Source of the DNA: Adenophora triphylla var. japonica
Taxonomy: Eukaryota; Streptophyta; Magnoliopsida; Asterales; Campanulaceae
DNA: 64,000 bases
Direction: 5' to 3'
Assembly: GCA_022495995.1 (NCBI GenBank)
Contig: JAFEMH010002501.1
Span: forward strand, 1-64,000
A program made the position numbers and the translations under genes. The notes under the pieces are model-generated. The model saw only the letters and a program-made list of their open reading frames with translations. It did not search any database and was not told the DNA's origin. Positions 24,427 through 34,899 of the stretch are shown here, piece after piece. Numbering within the stretch: the first letter of the stretch is position 1; every line of letters starts with the position of its first letter.

Positions 24427-25446
24427 TTAGGAAGGTTGAAACAGAAATTAACATCTGTGAGGTTGCGTAGGTTAAGGTCTAAATCTAAGTATATTTTCTG
24501 TGGAGAAAGTTTTGAGGGATGTCACTTTGGAGAGTCAGAAAAGGTTAGGGGGTAATTTGGCATCTAGTAGATGTTTTGAATATTAATGTCAAGTGTAGCA
24601 TTCGTAGGTTTGTGGAATATTAAGGTCATACAATCTTTGTTAGTGTGAGCTTACCAAGAAGACTTAATTTGTTCTTATGTAAGTATGAAAAGTTTTATCC
24701 AAATTGGTTTGTGTATCTGCTCCTTGTTTTATGGATATATCTATCTATATATTTTTATTTTATACTAATTTTTCTATTATTTTATTTTTTAAAAGAGGAT
24801 CTAAACATTAATATTTCCCCTCATGACTCGAACTCGGAAACTATGTCTCAAGTGGGAAGTGTCCATCACTAGGCTACAACCTTATTGTCATGGATGTATG
24901 TACATAATTTATTTATTATGGTACGGTATAAGTATTTTTTTTATTATGTGAAAAATAAGTAAATTAGATATTTCGAGACTATTCAAAATAAAAAAAAAAT
25001 AATAAAATATGACAATTATTTTTGGATGGTGAGAGTATTTACTTGCAGATTTCGACTACTAACCAACCAAATAACTAGAAAATGATCTTTTGTAGTGGCT
25101 AATTTCACTAAAATGCAACCGAACTGTAACTGAAATGCAATTGAATTACAAACGAGTTGCAATTCGGTTGAAATTCAAATGCTTTTCAGTAGACATATTA
25201 GCAACTACAAAAGGTCAGTCTTTAATAAGTTAGTTGGTTAGCAACCAACTTTTTTAGTCGTGAAAAGTAGTGGCTAAAACATAAATTTCTAGTAGTGTAG
25301 GAAGGTACACTATATCGACTATCTATATCTTATTGACTTGTTAATATATTTGTTACTGATTTGCAGAATATATGCTGTCTTGTTCGTGTACAAGTACTTG
25401 TAGATACTTATTTCCTTTGTTAAAATGTTTTTTTTAATTTATACAG

Positions 25447-25752
25447 TGTGCTAGGCGCATTCTTAATAGTATGTGGTTTGTATGTGGTCTTGTGGGGGAA
25501 AGGAAAAGAAATGAAGATGTTGCAGCTGGTGCCTGAAAAGATATCAACGTCATCGAAGGGAGTGTCAAGAGAGTCGAAATCAGTGACTCCCCTAGAGAAA
25601 GAGTTGAGCGAGAAACAAGTTGAAATTGAAATTGCCCCTTTAGAAGAGAACAACATGAGCGTACTCGTGATCAAAACACAGACATTTTTGTCTCTGAGAT
25701 TGAAGCAATAGCAAGGCCAAGAGACATACGCGTGACTATTTTGGAAAACTGA
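25447..25752 (+). pseudogene. WAT1 terminal exon, copy 10
   Basis: The frame is lost near 25657, where GAGCAGCCGTGATC reads GAGCGTACTCGTGATC. The tail after that is out of frame, and the original stop lies at 25750-25752. Confidence 0.8.
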
Positions 25753-26769
25753 TTAGGAAGGTTGAAACAGAAATTAACATCTGTGAGGTTGCGTAGGTTA
25801 AGGTCTAAATCTAAGTATATTTTCTGTGGAGAAAGTTTTGAGGGATGTCACTTTGGAGAGTCAGAAAAGGTTAGGGGGTAATTTGGCATCTAGTAGATGT
25901 TTTGAATATTAATGTCAAGTGTAGCATTCGTAGGTTTGTGGAATATTAAGGTCATACAATCTTTGTTAGTGTGAGCTTACCAAGAAGACTTAATTTGTTC
26001 TTATGTAAGTATGAAAAGTTTTATCCAAATTGGTTTGTGTGTCTGCTCCTTGTTTTATGGATATATCTATCTATATATTTTTATTTTATACTAATTTTTC
26101 TATTATTTTATTTTTTAAAAGAGGATCTAAACATTAATATTTCCCCTCATGACTCGAACTCGGAAACTATGTCTCAAGTGGGAAGTGTCCATCACTAGGC
26201 TACAACCTTATTGTCATGGATGTATGTACATAATTTATTTATTATGGTACGGTATAAGTATTTTTTTATTATGTGAAAAATAAGTAAATTAGATATTTCG
26301 AGACTATTCAAAATAAAAAAAATAATAAAATATGACAATTATTTTTGGATGGTGAGAGTATTTACTTGCGATTTCGACTACTAACCAACCAAATAACTAG
26401 AAAATGATCTTTTGTAGTGGCTAATTTCACTAAAATGCAACCGAATCAGAATCGAAATGCAATTGAATTACAAACGAGTTGCAATTCGGTTGAAATTCAA
26501 ATGCTTTTCGCAGCCATATTAGCAACTACAAAAGGTCGGGTCTTTAATAAGTTAGTTGGTTAGCAACCAACTTTTTTAGTCGTGAAAAGTAGTGGCTAAA
26601 ACATAAATTTCTAGTAGTGTAGGAAGGTACACTATATCGACTATCTATATCTTATTGACTTGTTAATATATTTGTTACTGATTTGCAGAATATATGCTGT
26701 CTTGTTCGTGTACAAGTACTTGTAGATACTTATTTCCTTTGTTAAAATGTTTTTTTTTAATTTATACAG

Positions 26770-27073
26770 TGTGCTAGGCGCATTCTTAATAGTATGTGGT
26801 TTGTATGTGGTCTTGTGGGGGAAAGGAAAAGAAATGAAGATGTTGCAGCTGGTGCCTGAAAAGATATCAACGTCATCGAAGGGAGTGTCAAGAGAGTCGA
26901 AATCAGTGACTCCCCTAGAGAAAGAGTTGAGCGAGAAACAAGTTGAAATTGAAATTGCCCCTTTAGAAGAGAACAACATGAGCAGCCGTGATCAAAACAC
27001 AGACATTTTTGTCTCTGAGATTGAAGCAATAGCAAGGCCAAGAGACATACGCGTGACTATTTTGGAAGACTGA
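26770..27073 (+). pseudogene. WAT1 terminal exon, copy 11
   Basis: Open throughout. The CACTA segment before it (26360-26540) has a dense set of changes at CAG/CTG sites. Confidence 0.8.
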
Positions 27074-28093
27074 TTAGGAAGGTTGAAACACAAATTAACA
27101 TCTGTGAGGTTGCGTAGGTTAAGGTCTAAATCTAAGTATATTTTCTGTGGAGAAAGTTTTGAGGGATGTCACTTTGTAGAGTCAGAAAAGGTTAGGGGGT
27201 AATTTGGCATCTAGTAGATGTTTTGAATATTAATGTCAAGTGTAGCATTCGTAGGTTTGTGGAATATTAAGGTCGTACAATCTTTGTTAGTGTGAGCTTA
27301 CCAAGAAGACTTAATTTGTTCTTATGTAAGTATGAAAAGTTTTATCCAAATTGGTTTGTGTGTCTGCTCCTTGTTTTATGGATATATCTATCTATATATT
27401 TTTATTTTATACTTATTTTTCTATTATTTTATTTTTTAAAAGAGGATCTAAACATTAATATTTCCCCTCATGACTCGAACTCGAAAACTATGTCTCAAGT
27501 GGGAAGTGTCCATCACTAGGCTACAACCTTATTGTCATGGATGTGTGTACATAATTTATTTATTATGGTACGGTATAAGTATTTTTTTATTATGTGAAAA
27601 ATAAGTAAATTAGATATTTCGAGACTATTCAAAATAAAAAAAAAATAATAAAATATGACAATTATTTTTGGATGGTGAGAGTATTTACTTGCAGATTTCG
27701 ACTACTAACCAACCAAATAACTAGAAAATGATCTTTTGTAGTGGCTAATTTCACTAAAATGCAACCGAACTGTAACTGAAATGCAATTGAATTACAAACG
27801 AGTTGCAATTCGGTTGCAATTCAAATGCGTTTCAAGAGCTATATTAGCAACTACAAAAGGTCACTTCTTTAATAAGTTAGTTGGTTAGCAACCAACTTTT
27901 TTAGTCGTGAAAAGTAGTGGCTAAAACATAAATTTCTAGTAGTGTAGGAAGGTACACTATATCGACTATCTATATCTTATTGACTTGTTAATATATTTGT
28001 TACTGATTTGCAGAATATATGCTGTCTTGTTCGTGTACAAGTACTTGTAGATACTTATTTCCTTTGTTAAAATGTTTTTTTTAATTTATACAG

Positions 28094-28397
28094 TGTGCTA
28101 GGCGCATTCTTAATAGTATGTGGTTTGTATGTGGTCTTGTGTGGGAAAGGAAAAGAAATGAAGATGTTGCAGCTGGTGCCTGAAAAGATATCAACGTCAT
28201 CGGAGGGAGTGTCAAGAGAGTCGAAATCGCTGACTCCCTAGAGAAAGAGTTGAGCGAGAAACAAGTTGAAATTGAAATTGCCCCTTTAGAAGAGAACAAC
28301 ATGAGCAGCCGTGATCAAAACACGTACATTTTTGTTCCTCGAGATTGAAGCAATAGCAAGGCCAAGAGACGTACGCGTGACTATTTTGGAAGACTGA
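28094..28397 (+). pseudogene. WAT1 terminal exon, copy 12
   Basis: Frameshifted by CTCCCTAG for CTCCCCTAG near 28236. Further changes lie at 28227 (CAG to CGC) and 28322-28342. Carries the Trp to Cys variant. Confidence 0.78.
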
Positions 28398-29414
28398 TTA
28401 GGAAGGTTGAAACAGAAATTAACATCTGTGAGGTTGCGTAGGTTAAGGTCTAAATCTAAGTATATTTTCTGTGGAGAAAGTTTTGAGGGATGTCACTTTG
28501 TAGAGTCAGAAAAGGTTAGGGGGTAATTTGGCATCTAGTAGATGTTTTGAATATTAATATCAAGTATAGCATTCGTAGGTTTGTGAAATATTAAGGTCGT
28601 ACAATCTTTGTTAGTGTGAGCTTACCAAGAAGACTTAATTTGTTCTTATGTAAGTATGAAAAGTTTTATCCAAATTGGTTTGTGTGTCTGCTCCTTGTTT
28701 TATGGATATATCTATCTATATATTTTTATTTTATACTAATTTTTCTATTATTTTATTTTTTAAAAGAGGATCTAAACATTAATATTTCCCCTCATGACTC
28801 GAACTCGGAAACTATGTCTCAAGTGGGAAGTGTCCATCACTAGGCTACAACCTTATTTTCATGGATGTATGTACATAATTTATTTGTTATGGTACGGTAT
28901 AAGTATTTTTTTATTATGTGAAAAATAAGTAAATTAGATATTTCGAGACTATTCAAAATAAAAAAAATAATAAAATATGACAATTATTTTTGGATGGTGA
29001 GAGTATTTACTTGCAGATTTCGACTACTAACCAACCAAATAACTAGAAAATGATCTTTTGTAGTGGCTAATTTCACTAAAATGCAACCGAACTGTAACTG
29101 AAATGCAATTGAATTACAAACGAGTTGCAATTCGGTTGCAATTCAAATGCTTTTCGCAGCCATATTAGCAACTACAAAAAGGTCAGTCTTTAATAAGTTA
29201 GTTGGTTAGCAACCAACTTTTTTAGTCGTGAAAAGTAGTGGCTAAAACATCAATTTCTAGAAGTGTAGGAAGGTACACTATATCGACTATCTATATCTTA
29301 TTGACTTGTTAATATATTTGTTACCGATTTGCGTAATATATCTTTGTCTTGTTCGTGTACAAGTACTTGTAGATACTTATTTCCTTTGTTAAAATGTTTT
29401 TTTAATTTATACAG

Positions 29415-29720
29415 TGTGCTAGGCGCATTCTTAATAGTATGTGGTTTGTATGTGGTCTTGTGGGGGAAAGGAAAAGAAATGAGGATGTCAGTGTAAATGG
29501 TGCCCCGAAAAGATATCAACGTCATCGGAGGGAGTGTCAAGAGAGTCGAAATCAGTGACTCCCTAGAGAAAGAGTTGAGCGAGAAACAAGTTGAAATTGA
29601 AATTGCCCTTTAGAAGAGAACAACATGAGCAGCCGTGATCAAAACACGTACATTTTTGTCTCTGAGATTGAAGCAATAGCAAGGCCAAGAGACGTACGCG
29701 TGACTATTTTGGAAGACTGA
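29415..29720 (+). pseudogene. WAT1 terminal exon, copy 13 (last)
   Basis: The most altered array copy. The stretch 29484-29510 (ATGAGGATGTCAGTGTAAAT) replaces the MKMLQLVP codons, CTCCCTAG shifts the frame, and CAGAC reads CGTAC at 29646. Array edges often hold the most diverged units. Confidence 0.78.
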
Positions 29721-30178
29721 TTAGGAAGGTTGAAACAGAAATTAACATCTATGAGGTTGCGTAGGTTAAGGTCTAAATCTAAGTATATTTTCTGTGGAGA
29801 AAGTTTTGAGTGATGTCACTTTGTAGAGTCAGAAAAGGTTATGTGAAAAATAAGTAAATTAGATATTTCGAGACTATTCAAAATAAAAAAAAAATAATAA
29901 AATATGACAATTATTTTTGGATGGTGAGAGTATTTACTTGCAGATATTGGAGAAAAGATTGATTTTGCTTCCTCTGTTTTGTTATTACATTGTCTCTTGT
30001 GGTTACAATTATTTTTGGATGGTGAGAGTATTTACTTGCAGATATTGGAGAAAAGATTGATTTTGCTTCCTCTGTTTTGTTATTACATTGTCTCTTGTGG
30101 TAGCATGGTTGGATTTTTTGTAAAGGCACAATGTCAATGAGTGATGGTTAATGTGAGATGATGAGTCAACAAATAAGT
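29721..30178 (+). repeat. Array end: deleted flank and a 94-bp tandem duplication
   Basis: After AGAAAAGGTTA (about 29840) the sequence jumps to ATGTGAAAAATAAG, skipping about 520 bp of the unit including the SINE head. From about 29910 to 30100 a stretch containing ATTGGAGAAAAGATTG and CATTGTCTCTTGTGG occurs twice in tandem (start-to-start about 94 bp). The distal part to 30178 matches 1540-1614 of copy 0. Confidence 0.85.
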
Positions 30179-30427
30179 GTTGGATATTTTGGCTTGTTGA
30201 AGACCAAGTCAAATGAATTTGCTGAAGTTTGAGTTTGTTTTGTTTTTGTTGAATAAATCTTTGGTTTGGTTTGTAGGGATAATTTGTTTTGATTCAATCT
30301 CTTAGAATATCTATTTTCTAGCCACTTAGTTTTCTCAATTCTGTTTTGTAAAGGCTCTATAAAAACCACAAGTGTTGCTAATAAAACTTAAGCCTTTCAC
30401 TGCTACATTTAGAGTTTCAGCATTCCA
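30179..30427 (+). mobile_element. Copia B 5' LTR (second copy, uninterrupted)
   Basis: This 249-bp LTR begins TGTTGGATATTTT and ends CATTCCA. A TATA-like TATAAAAA lies at 30358-30365. The site GGATATTTTGGCTT (30183-30196) is the empty target of copia A, which occupies the corresponding place in the left copy. Confidence 0.88.
30358..30365 (+). promoter_or_regulatory. TATA box of copia B LTR
   Basis: TATAAAAA lies 62 bases before the LTR end. This leaves room for a short R/U5, as usual in small copia LTRs. Confidence 0.6.
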
Positions 30428-30432
30428 TTTAG

Positions 30433-30444
30433 TAGTATCAGAGC
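30433..30444 (+). promoter_or_regulatory. Primer-binding site of copia B
   Basis: TAGTATCAGAGC matches the copia consensus TGGTATCAGAGC (initiator tRNA-Met) at 11 of 12 bases, five bases after the LTR. Confidence 0.8.
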
Positions 30445-30520
30445 ATGCAAAAGGGCCTGGTATTAAGAGTGAAAGATAGAGAGAAACACTAAAAGGAGAG
30501 TGCGTAAGTGAAACACCAGA

Positions 30521-30792
30521 ATGGCAGATGGCAACAACTTTCTGAGTATCCCTAAGTTTGATGGGGATTATGATCATTGGTCCATGCTAATGGAGAATTT
30601 GTTGCATTCCAAGGACTAATGGTGCGTGGTGGAGAATGGCTTTGAAGAACCGGAGGATCCGGATTCAATGACCGGAGCACAACGCAAGACAAGCGAGGAG
30701 ATGAAGCTGAACGAACTGAGAGCAAAAACTTCCTGTTCCAGTCCATAGAAAATAATATTCTGAAGACCATTACAGAGAAGAAAACTTCCAAG
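30521..30792 (+). pseudogene. Copia B gag, 5' fragment (second copy)
   Basis: Opens MADGNNFLSIPKFDGDYDHW like the first copy. An in-frame TAA at about 30618 (LHSKD then stop) kills it. Homology to copia gag continues in broken frame with KLNELRAKTSCSSP-type sequence, then LKTITEKKTSKQ to 30792, where a hAT terminus begins. No pol follows. Confidence 0.85.
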
Positions 30793-31680
30793 CAGGGCCG
30801 GCCCAAGGGGAGGGTCAGTGAGGGCAACCGCTCGGGGCCCTTAGTGGTAAGGGGCTCATTCTTAAATAGGCTATAGTGTATATGGTATGTATATGTTTTT
30901 TTATAACTATAATAAATATTTACTTGTTTTCTAATTACACATAATTTGGAAAAATAACTGTCTGTAAGTCTGTTAGTATTCTGCGTAGGTCTCTTAATTT
31001 TTTTCCTTGTATTTTGCACACAAAGCTCCTAAATCTATCATAATTAATCAAGCCCTTCAATCTTCATCAGATCTCTTCCTCCCACCATCTCTTAATTTCT
31101 TCCTTGGAATGCTCTTTTCGACCGGCCCTGCTCCTAATCCTGAATCGCTCTTTTCGGAAGTGAACGGTGAATCAATTCGGCTTTCTTTCAGCACTTTCCT
31201 CTTTCGCCGAAGGGTTAAATTAACTGGTAATGTAAAAAAAGAAAGATTAGGGTTTATCTTTTTGCTTCTTTACTCTGGATTTTGCTTATTTAGGAATTTT
31301 TTTCCTTGTATTTTTTGTTTAATTGTTTATTAATCATGTTCTGATGCAGGATCATGAATTAAGTTTGATTGTTCTACTTACTACCCAATTCATCATCCGT
31401 CACAAGACTTCATCTTACAAGAATTCAGGTGTTAATGTTCTTTTTGTATTACAATTGTGTTTAATTTTATTTGATAATGTTTCAAAAAAAACAGCCATCT
31501 GGTTGTGAGATAAGAAAAAAAAGTTGTTGAGCAATTTAATGCTTCACAAAAGGGGGCTATTTGATCTTCTTCAGATTTTGGGATGCTTAATTGTTGCACA
31601 AATTATTTTTGTTCTTGTTCTTTTAATGATCTTGTTGTCAAGTACAAAATTTACAAGGTCAAAAGTACAAGATATTCACC
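30793..31680 (+). mobile_element. hAT transposon 5' part, truncated
   Basis: CAGGGCCGGCCC at 30793 and the following GGCAACCGCTCGGGGCCC resemble the termini of plant hAT elements of the Tip100/ZMYM1-like group. An internal ACCGGCCCTG lies at 31121-31130, inverted to the terminus. Further in, 31380-31600 holds transposase exon remnants. The homology ends near 31680, where sequence of the extra-ORF Tat element begins. No 3' terminus or clean 8-bp target duplication was found, so either it is truncated or the short 30793-31130 segment is a separate non-autonomous element. Confidence 0.55.
31380..31600 (+). pseudogene. hAT (zinc finger MYM type 1-like) transposase N-terminal fragment
   Basis: A short exon ends near 31428. 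An AT-rich intron-like stretch ends AAAACAG at about 31492, and the sequence resumes as PSGCEIRKKK. After a one-base shift it reads VVEQFNASQKGAI. A basic PSG-E-R-KKKR block followed by Q(K/R)GA(I/L) is typical of the start of these plant hAT transposases. It is frameshifted and cut off. Confidence 0.45.
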
Positions 31681-31698
31681 TCAGAGATCAACAGCCCT

Positions 31699-33604
31699 TT
31701 ACGGCCTAGCAAGTTCTCCTTGCTCGGCTTGTCCCGAACGAGCTTCTCGAAAGCCTTCTGGTCCAATGCCCTCTGAACAGGAGCTCAACCTAACCTCACG
31801 TAAGCACCCTCCCTGGCAAGCAAAGGGATGCCCCTTGGCGTCATTGTAGTTCTTAATTGTTGAGATGGTGAGGGCTGGAGGAGCTTGAGGATTTGAAGCT
31901 TCAGCAGCTGCCCGTTTGGCTTGGGGCTCCTCGATAGAAACACTTTGGGGCCTCTTTTGGCCTGAGTGCCGGTGAACGAGACCAGTCCCCTCGGCAGACG
32001 GGATGTCAGACTCCAGCTCAGCAGTGTCAACATGGGGGCTATGCCCCTCGACAGTTGACCGCTTATCTCGGTTTTCGGATGCCTCCCCCTTGGCATCCAC
32101 AAACTCTCCTCGAAGCTTGACATGCAGGGGTTGATCCCCCTTGGTATTCAGCAGGAGTTGACGACAAGTTGCCTCGTCTCTCCTATCAGTGAGAGCTGAG
32201 GTCTTAGCCAAACGCCTTTTCATCTTGATAAGATCCTTGGCGCTAACATCTTCCATCGAGGCCATCTCGGCTTCCTGTTCAGGGCTTAAATCTGCAAGGA
32301 CGAGGAAGAGATGGTCATATTACGACATAGAAACAATCATCAATTGACAAGCATCAATGACAAGGAAAGAGCAATTACAGCCTACGACGTCCTCTTCCCT
32401 AAGGCATTGGTCCTTTGGGTTAAGTTTGCAGCGTTCACAGTCATCATGAAATACGAGACCGAGATGGGTCTTCCAGTCATTAAACCGTCTTCCTCTTTTG
32501 ACGTGGATGAGAGGTACCATAACATCCTTCAGCCCCGACATTAGTCTAGCCTGGACATAGTAACGGTCATCAGCCTCCAGGGTAGCCCAGTCAAGGAGCC
32601 CAACTTCAGCAAATTCGAGGAGACACTTTATCAAATCCTTGGACCACCCTACTTTTAGTACTTCCCTAGAGACAGACGGCACATCAGAAGGAGAGGGGAA
32701 CTCCCAGCCTCGTCGGCTCTCTACCCTAATTACATTATTCTCCCAGCCTCCTACCTTGCGAGACATGGGGAGAATGATCTTCGGCTTCTTAGAGTCACTC
32801 CTTATGACTAGGAGCCTAGTACTCTTAACATAGCCGGTAGTGAAGAAGTGACGGAAGGCGGCTTGGGAAGGCTTGTAACCTAAGATGCGGCACAAGACTA
32901 TAAAAATGATGAGGACCCTAGTCCTGTTAGCTCCCAACATAGCCGGGACAGCTCTCATGTCACCCAGAAACTCATTAATGAAGGGGTCCAAAGGGAGACA
33001 AAGTCCCTGCTGAAGTTGTTTGAAATAGAAATGGACATGGTTGTCGTTGTAATAAAAACTTTTCTCCTCTTCATCGTTTTCAAAGGTGGGATGGCCAACA
33101 TAAATTAACCTGTACTCGTTCCTATCCACCCCGTATCTCGTTTATAAGGTCTCCAACATGGGATCCCCAGCCTTGACTCTTGGAGCTCGGGGATGGGCAG
33201 CACCACCTCGGCCTCTTCTTCCTCAGTCACCCTTTCCTTCAATTTGTTCGCCGTCAACAAAAGCATCAACGATCTTGGTAGACATGGTGGCCTCACCTCC
33301 TCTTCCCATCATATCTGCAAAAGGCCGAGGAGCAAAAATTAAGTACATCGTTCCAAGCTGATACTCAGACGGGGAAGAGGGGTGCTCCTCCTCGTCATTA
33401 CAGTAAGGCCGAGGAGGGAGCCTTACCACTCAGACGCTCACGAGCAATGTGATCTGAAGATGGGTAGAACAGATTGATGTGCTCAATCATCTCGGCCCTA
33501 TTTCCGAACAACACAATACTAAGGGACAATGAATCAACTCTATCTATCCTCGTCTGATCTTCCTCAACATATCTCCTATTTCCGTCAAGTTCACCAACAA
33601 CCAT
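31699..33604 (-). pseudogene. Antisense extra gene of a Tat-like element (putative gypsy-type transposon domain)
   Basis: On the minus strand an exon opens MVVGELDGNRRYVEEDQTR (33604) and ends at a GTAAGG donor (33426). A 112-bp intron ends TTTTGCAG at 33315. The main exon (33129-32320) contains HVHFYFKQLQQGLCLPLDPF, an IVLCRILGYKPSQAAFRHFF segment, and KVGGWENN. These match Pfam PF04195, 'putative gypsy type transposon', as I know the family. A further intron ends CTTGCAG near 32291. The last block (32265-31699) starts MASMEDVSAKDLIKMKRRLA. At least one in-frame stop (near 33135) and a frame change near 33210 suggest decay. Position and orientation fit the antisense extra genes reported between pol and 3' LTR in Tat elements. 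The plus-strand LTR follows at 34180-34899. Confidence 0.65.
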
Positions 33605-34028
33605 GGTCCTCTATCTCTTCTGTAAACCCTCAGATTGCCCTTGTGGTACCTATAGCGAAATCGAGGGGAATGGTCCCAAGAATGAGTCATTTCTAAGGGG
33701 GAATGAAGGATCAATTGGGAGTTCAAACAAATAACCAAGAAAATCAAAACTTCAAGAAGCTTCAAGGGTCAACAATGGCGGATTCAGAATCAAGATCCTA
33801 TCGAAACCCTAGAAAGCGTACAGTAAAACGCAGATATCAAAAAGGGGAAAAGCGAGGATACCTGTTTTTTTTTAGAATAATCGGAATCGAAATGGTGGAA
33901 TCGAAGGTCGTCGAAAGGTCGCCGAAAAAAATCACGAGCAGCAAGAACACGACAGTGGGTTTTTCAAATCTCTTGTATTCGCTCTCAAACTTCAAAGTTG
34001 TAAAGTTGAAATTGAAAAGGGATGCTTG

Positions 34029-34036
34029 TTTTTATA
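34029..34036 (-). promoter_or_regulatory. TATA box of the antisense extra gene
   Basis: The minus strand reads GAGTATAAAAACAAGC. It precedes an AT-rich leader and an intron donor-like CAGGTATCC near 33862, upstream of the first ATG. This suggests the extra gene has its own promoter, independent of the LTR. Confidence 0.5.
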
Positions 34037-34179
34037 CTCAACAAACCGGGTCAAACCCGAAGCCAAAATGGGTCCATGGGTTTGGCGCCCCCAACATTAA
34101 ATGCGTTCAACAACTTCCAAGACATGTCAGGCCTAGGGGCCCACATCTCATCATCAGGCTAGTAACCGGCAGATAATGG

Positions 34180-34899
34180 AATGGCGCTCATTTGAAGCGA
34201 CGCTGACACGTGGCAACCTGTTTGTACTCTTATAAGCCGAGGACGAGATGACTTTCTCCTCATCCTAAGCCGAGCTAGAAAGTCATGGGCCACTGAACAG
34301 TATAAATCGAGATACGAACATGGGCTTGTCCAGGTCAGGCCCAAGTGGATTGGGCCATAAACATAATCCATCTCAAGTTACGATATGCGCCTCTCGTACA
34401 TCCATCTCGGCATCAACAAGGCTGACCAAGGTTTATCAAGGCCCATCAAGCAAATATAAATGCCCCAACTATAAGGGCCGAGGAGGCCTCCCTCGTATGC
34501 CGAGATCGCCTCCCCTTGAGGATGAGGTGCCTCCCCGGCTTGGACGTTGTCACACGGGCTCCCCATATTTCTCATTCCCTCCCCGGCTCATCATGGACCG
34601 AGATGGCCACGTATGATGAGGAGAGGAAAGTTCGCTCCTCGTCATATCTTCATATGACGAGGAGAGAAAATCATTCTCCTCGGCCTATCTTCATATCGGC
34701 GTGTCTTCATATGGCGAGGAGACAAATTCAGGGATCTTGGCCTACCTGTACATGACGAGATAAGGAATTTACTCTCCTCGGCTTTCCGGCAAGCAGTCTT
34801 AACAATCCTATTTTATCAAGTATTAAGCAGTTATAATTAGATCAGGATTGTACCCATCTACATCAATTCAAATCAAATAATGACTCTCTAACAGATATA
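34180..34899 (+). mobile_element. LTR of the Tat-like element carrying the antisense gene, cut by copia D
   Basis: Bases 34720-34899 match 1-190 of the window. The 5' part is rich in CCTCGGC/GCCGAGG words and in CATATGACGAGGAG. A perfect inverted repeat with 13-base arms (CTCCTCGTCATAT and its complement, loop CTTC) lies at 34635-34664. The LTR stops at 34899 where copia D begins. The left boundary is approximate. Confidence 0.55.

Larger units (their letters stand above)
13230..29940 (+). repeat. Tandem array of 13 units of about 1.32 kb containing a WAT1 terminal exon
   Basis: Exon starts lie at 13547, 14869, 16193, 17517, 18839, 20159, 21478, 22802, 24123, 25447, 26770, 28094 and 29415, a spacing of 1319-1324. 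Each complete unit contains, in order: a CACTA-element end (about 250 bp), about 70 bp to an internal acceptor-like TTTGCAG, about 80 bp to the acceptor TTTATACAG, the exon (about 300 bp), 3' flank, a SINE-like head on the minus strand, and an AT-rich spacer. The copies are almost identical. The first unit starts inside the CACTA segment; the last lacks about 520 bp of its 3' flank. Copies 1 and 3, 2 and 4, 5 and 7, and 6 and 8 share private variants, so amplification went by dimers. Confidence 0.97.

Noticed and set aside
14069..28843. Plus-strand frame of 75 codons with a hydrophobic middle in each unit's 3' flank
   Set aside because: It crosses the AT-rich tail and tRNA-like head of the SINE-like element; the hydrophobic run comes from poly-T/AT-rich sequence.
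13451..29540. Minus-strand frames in each array unit (MLFSSK..., MALLLLQ...)
   Set aside because: They are antisense shadows of the WAT1 exon; the plus frame has splice signals and a recognisable last helix.
34320..34755. Plus-strand frames across the extra-gene LTR
   Set aside because: They cover LTR promoter-type sequence with CCTCGGC repeats, with no protein similarity that I can see.
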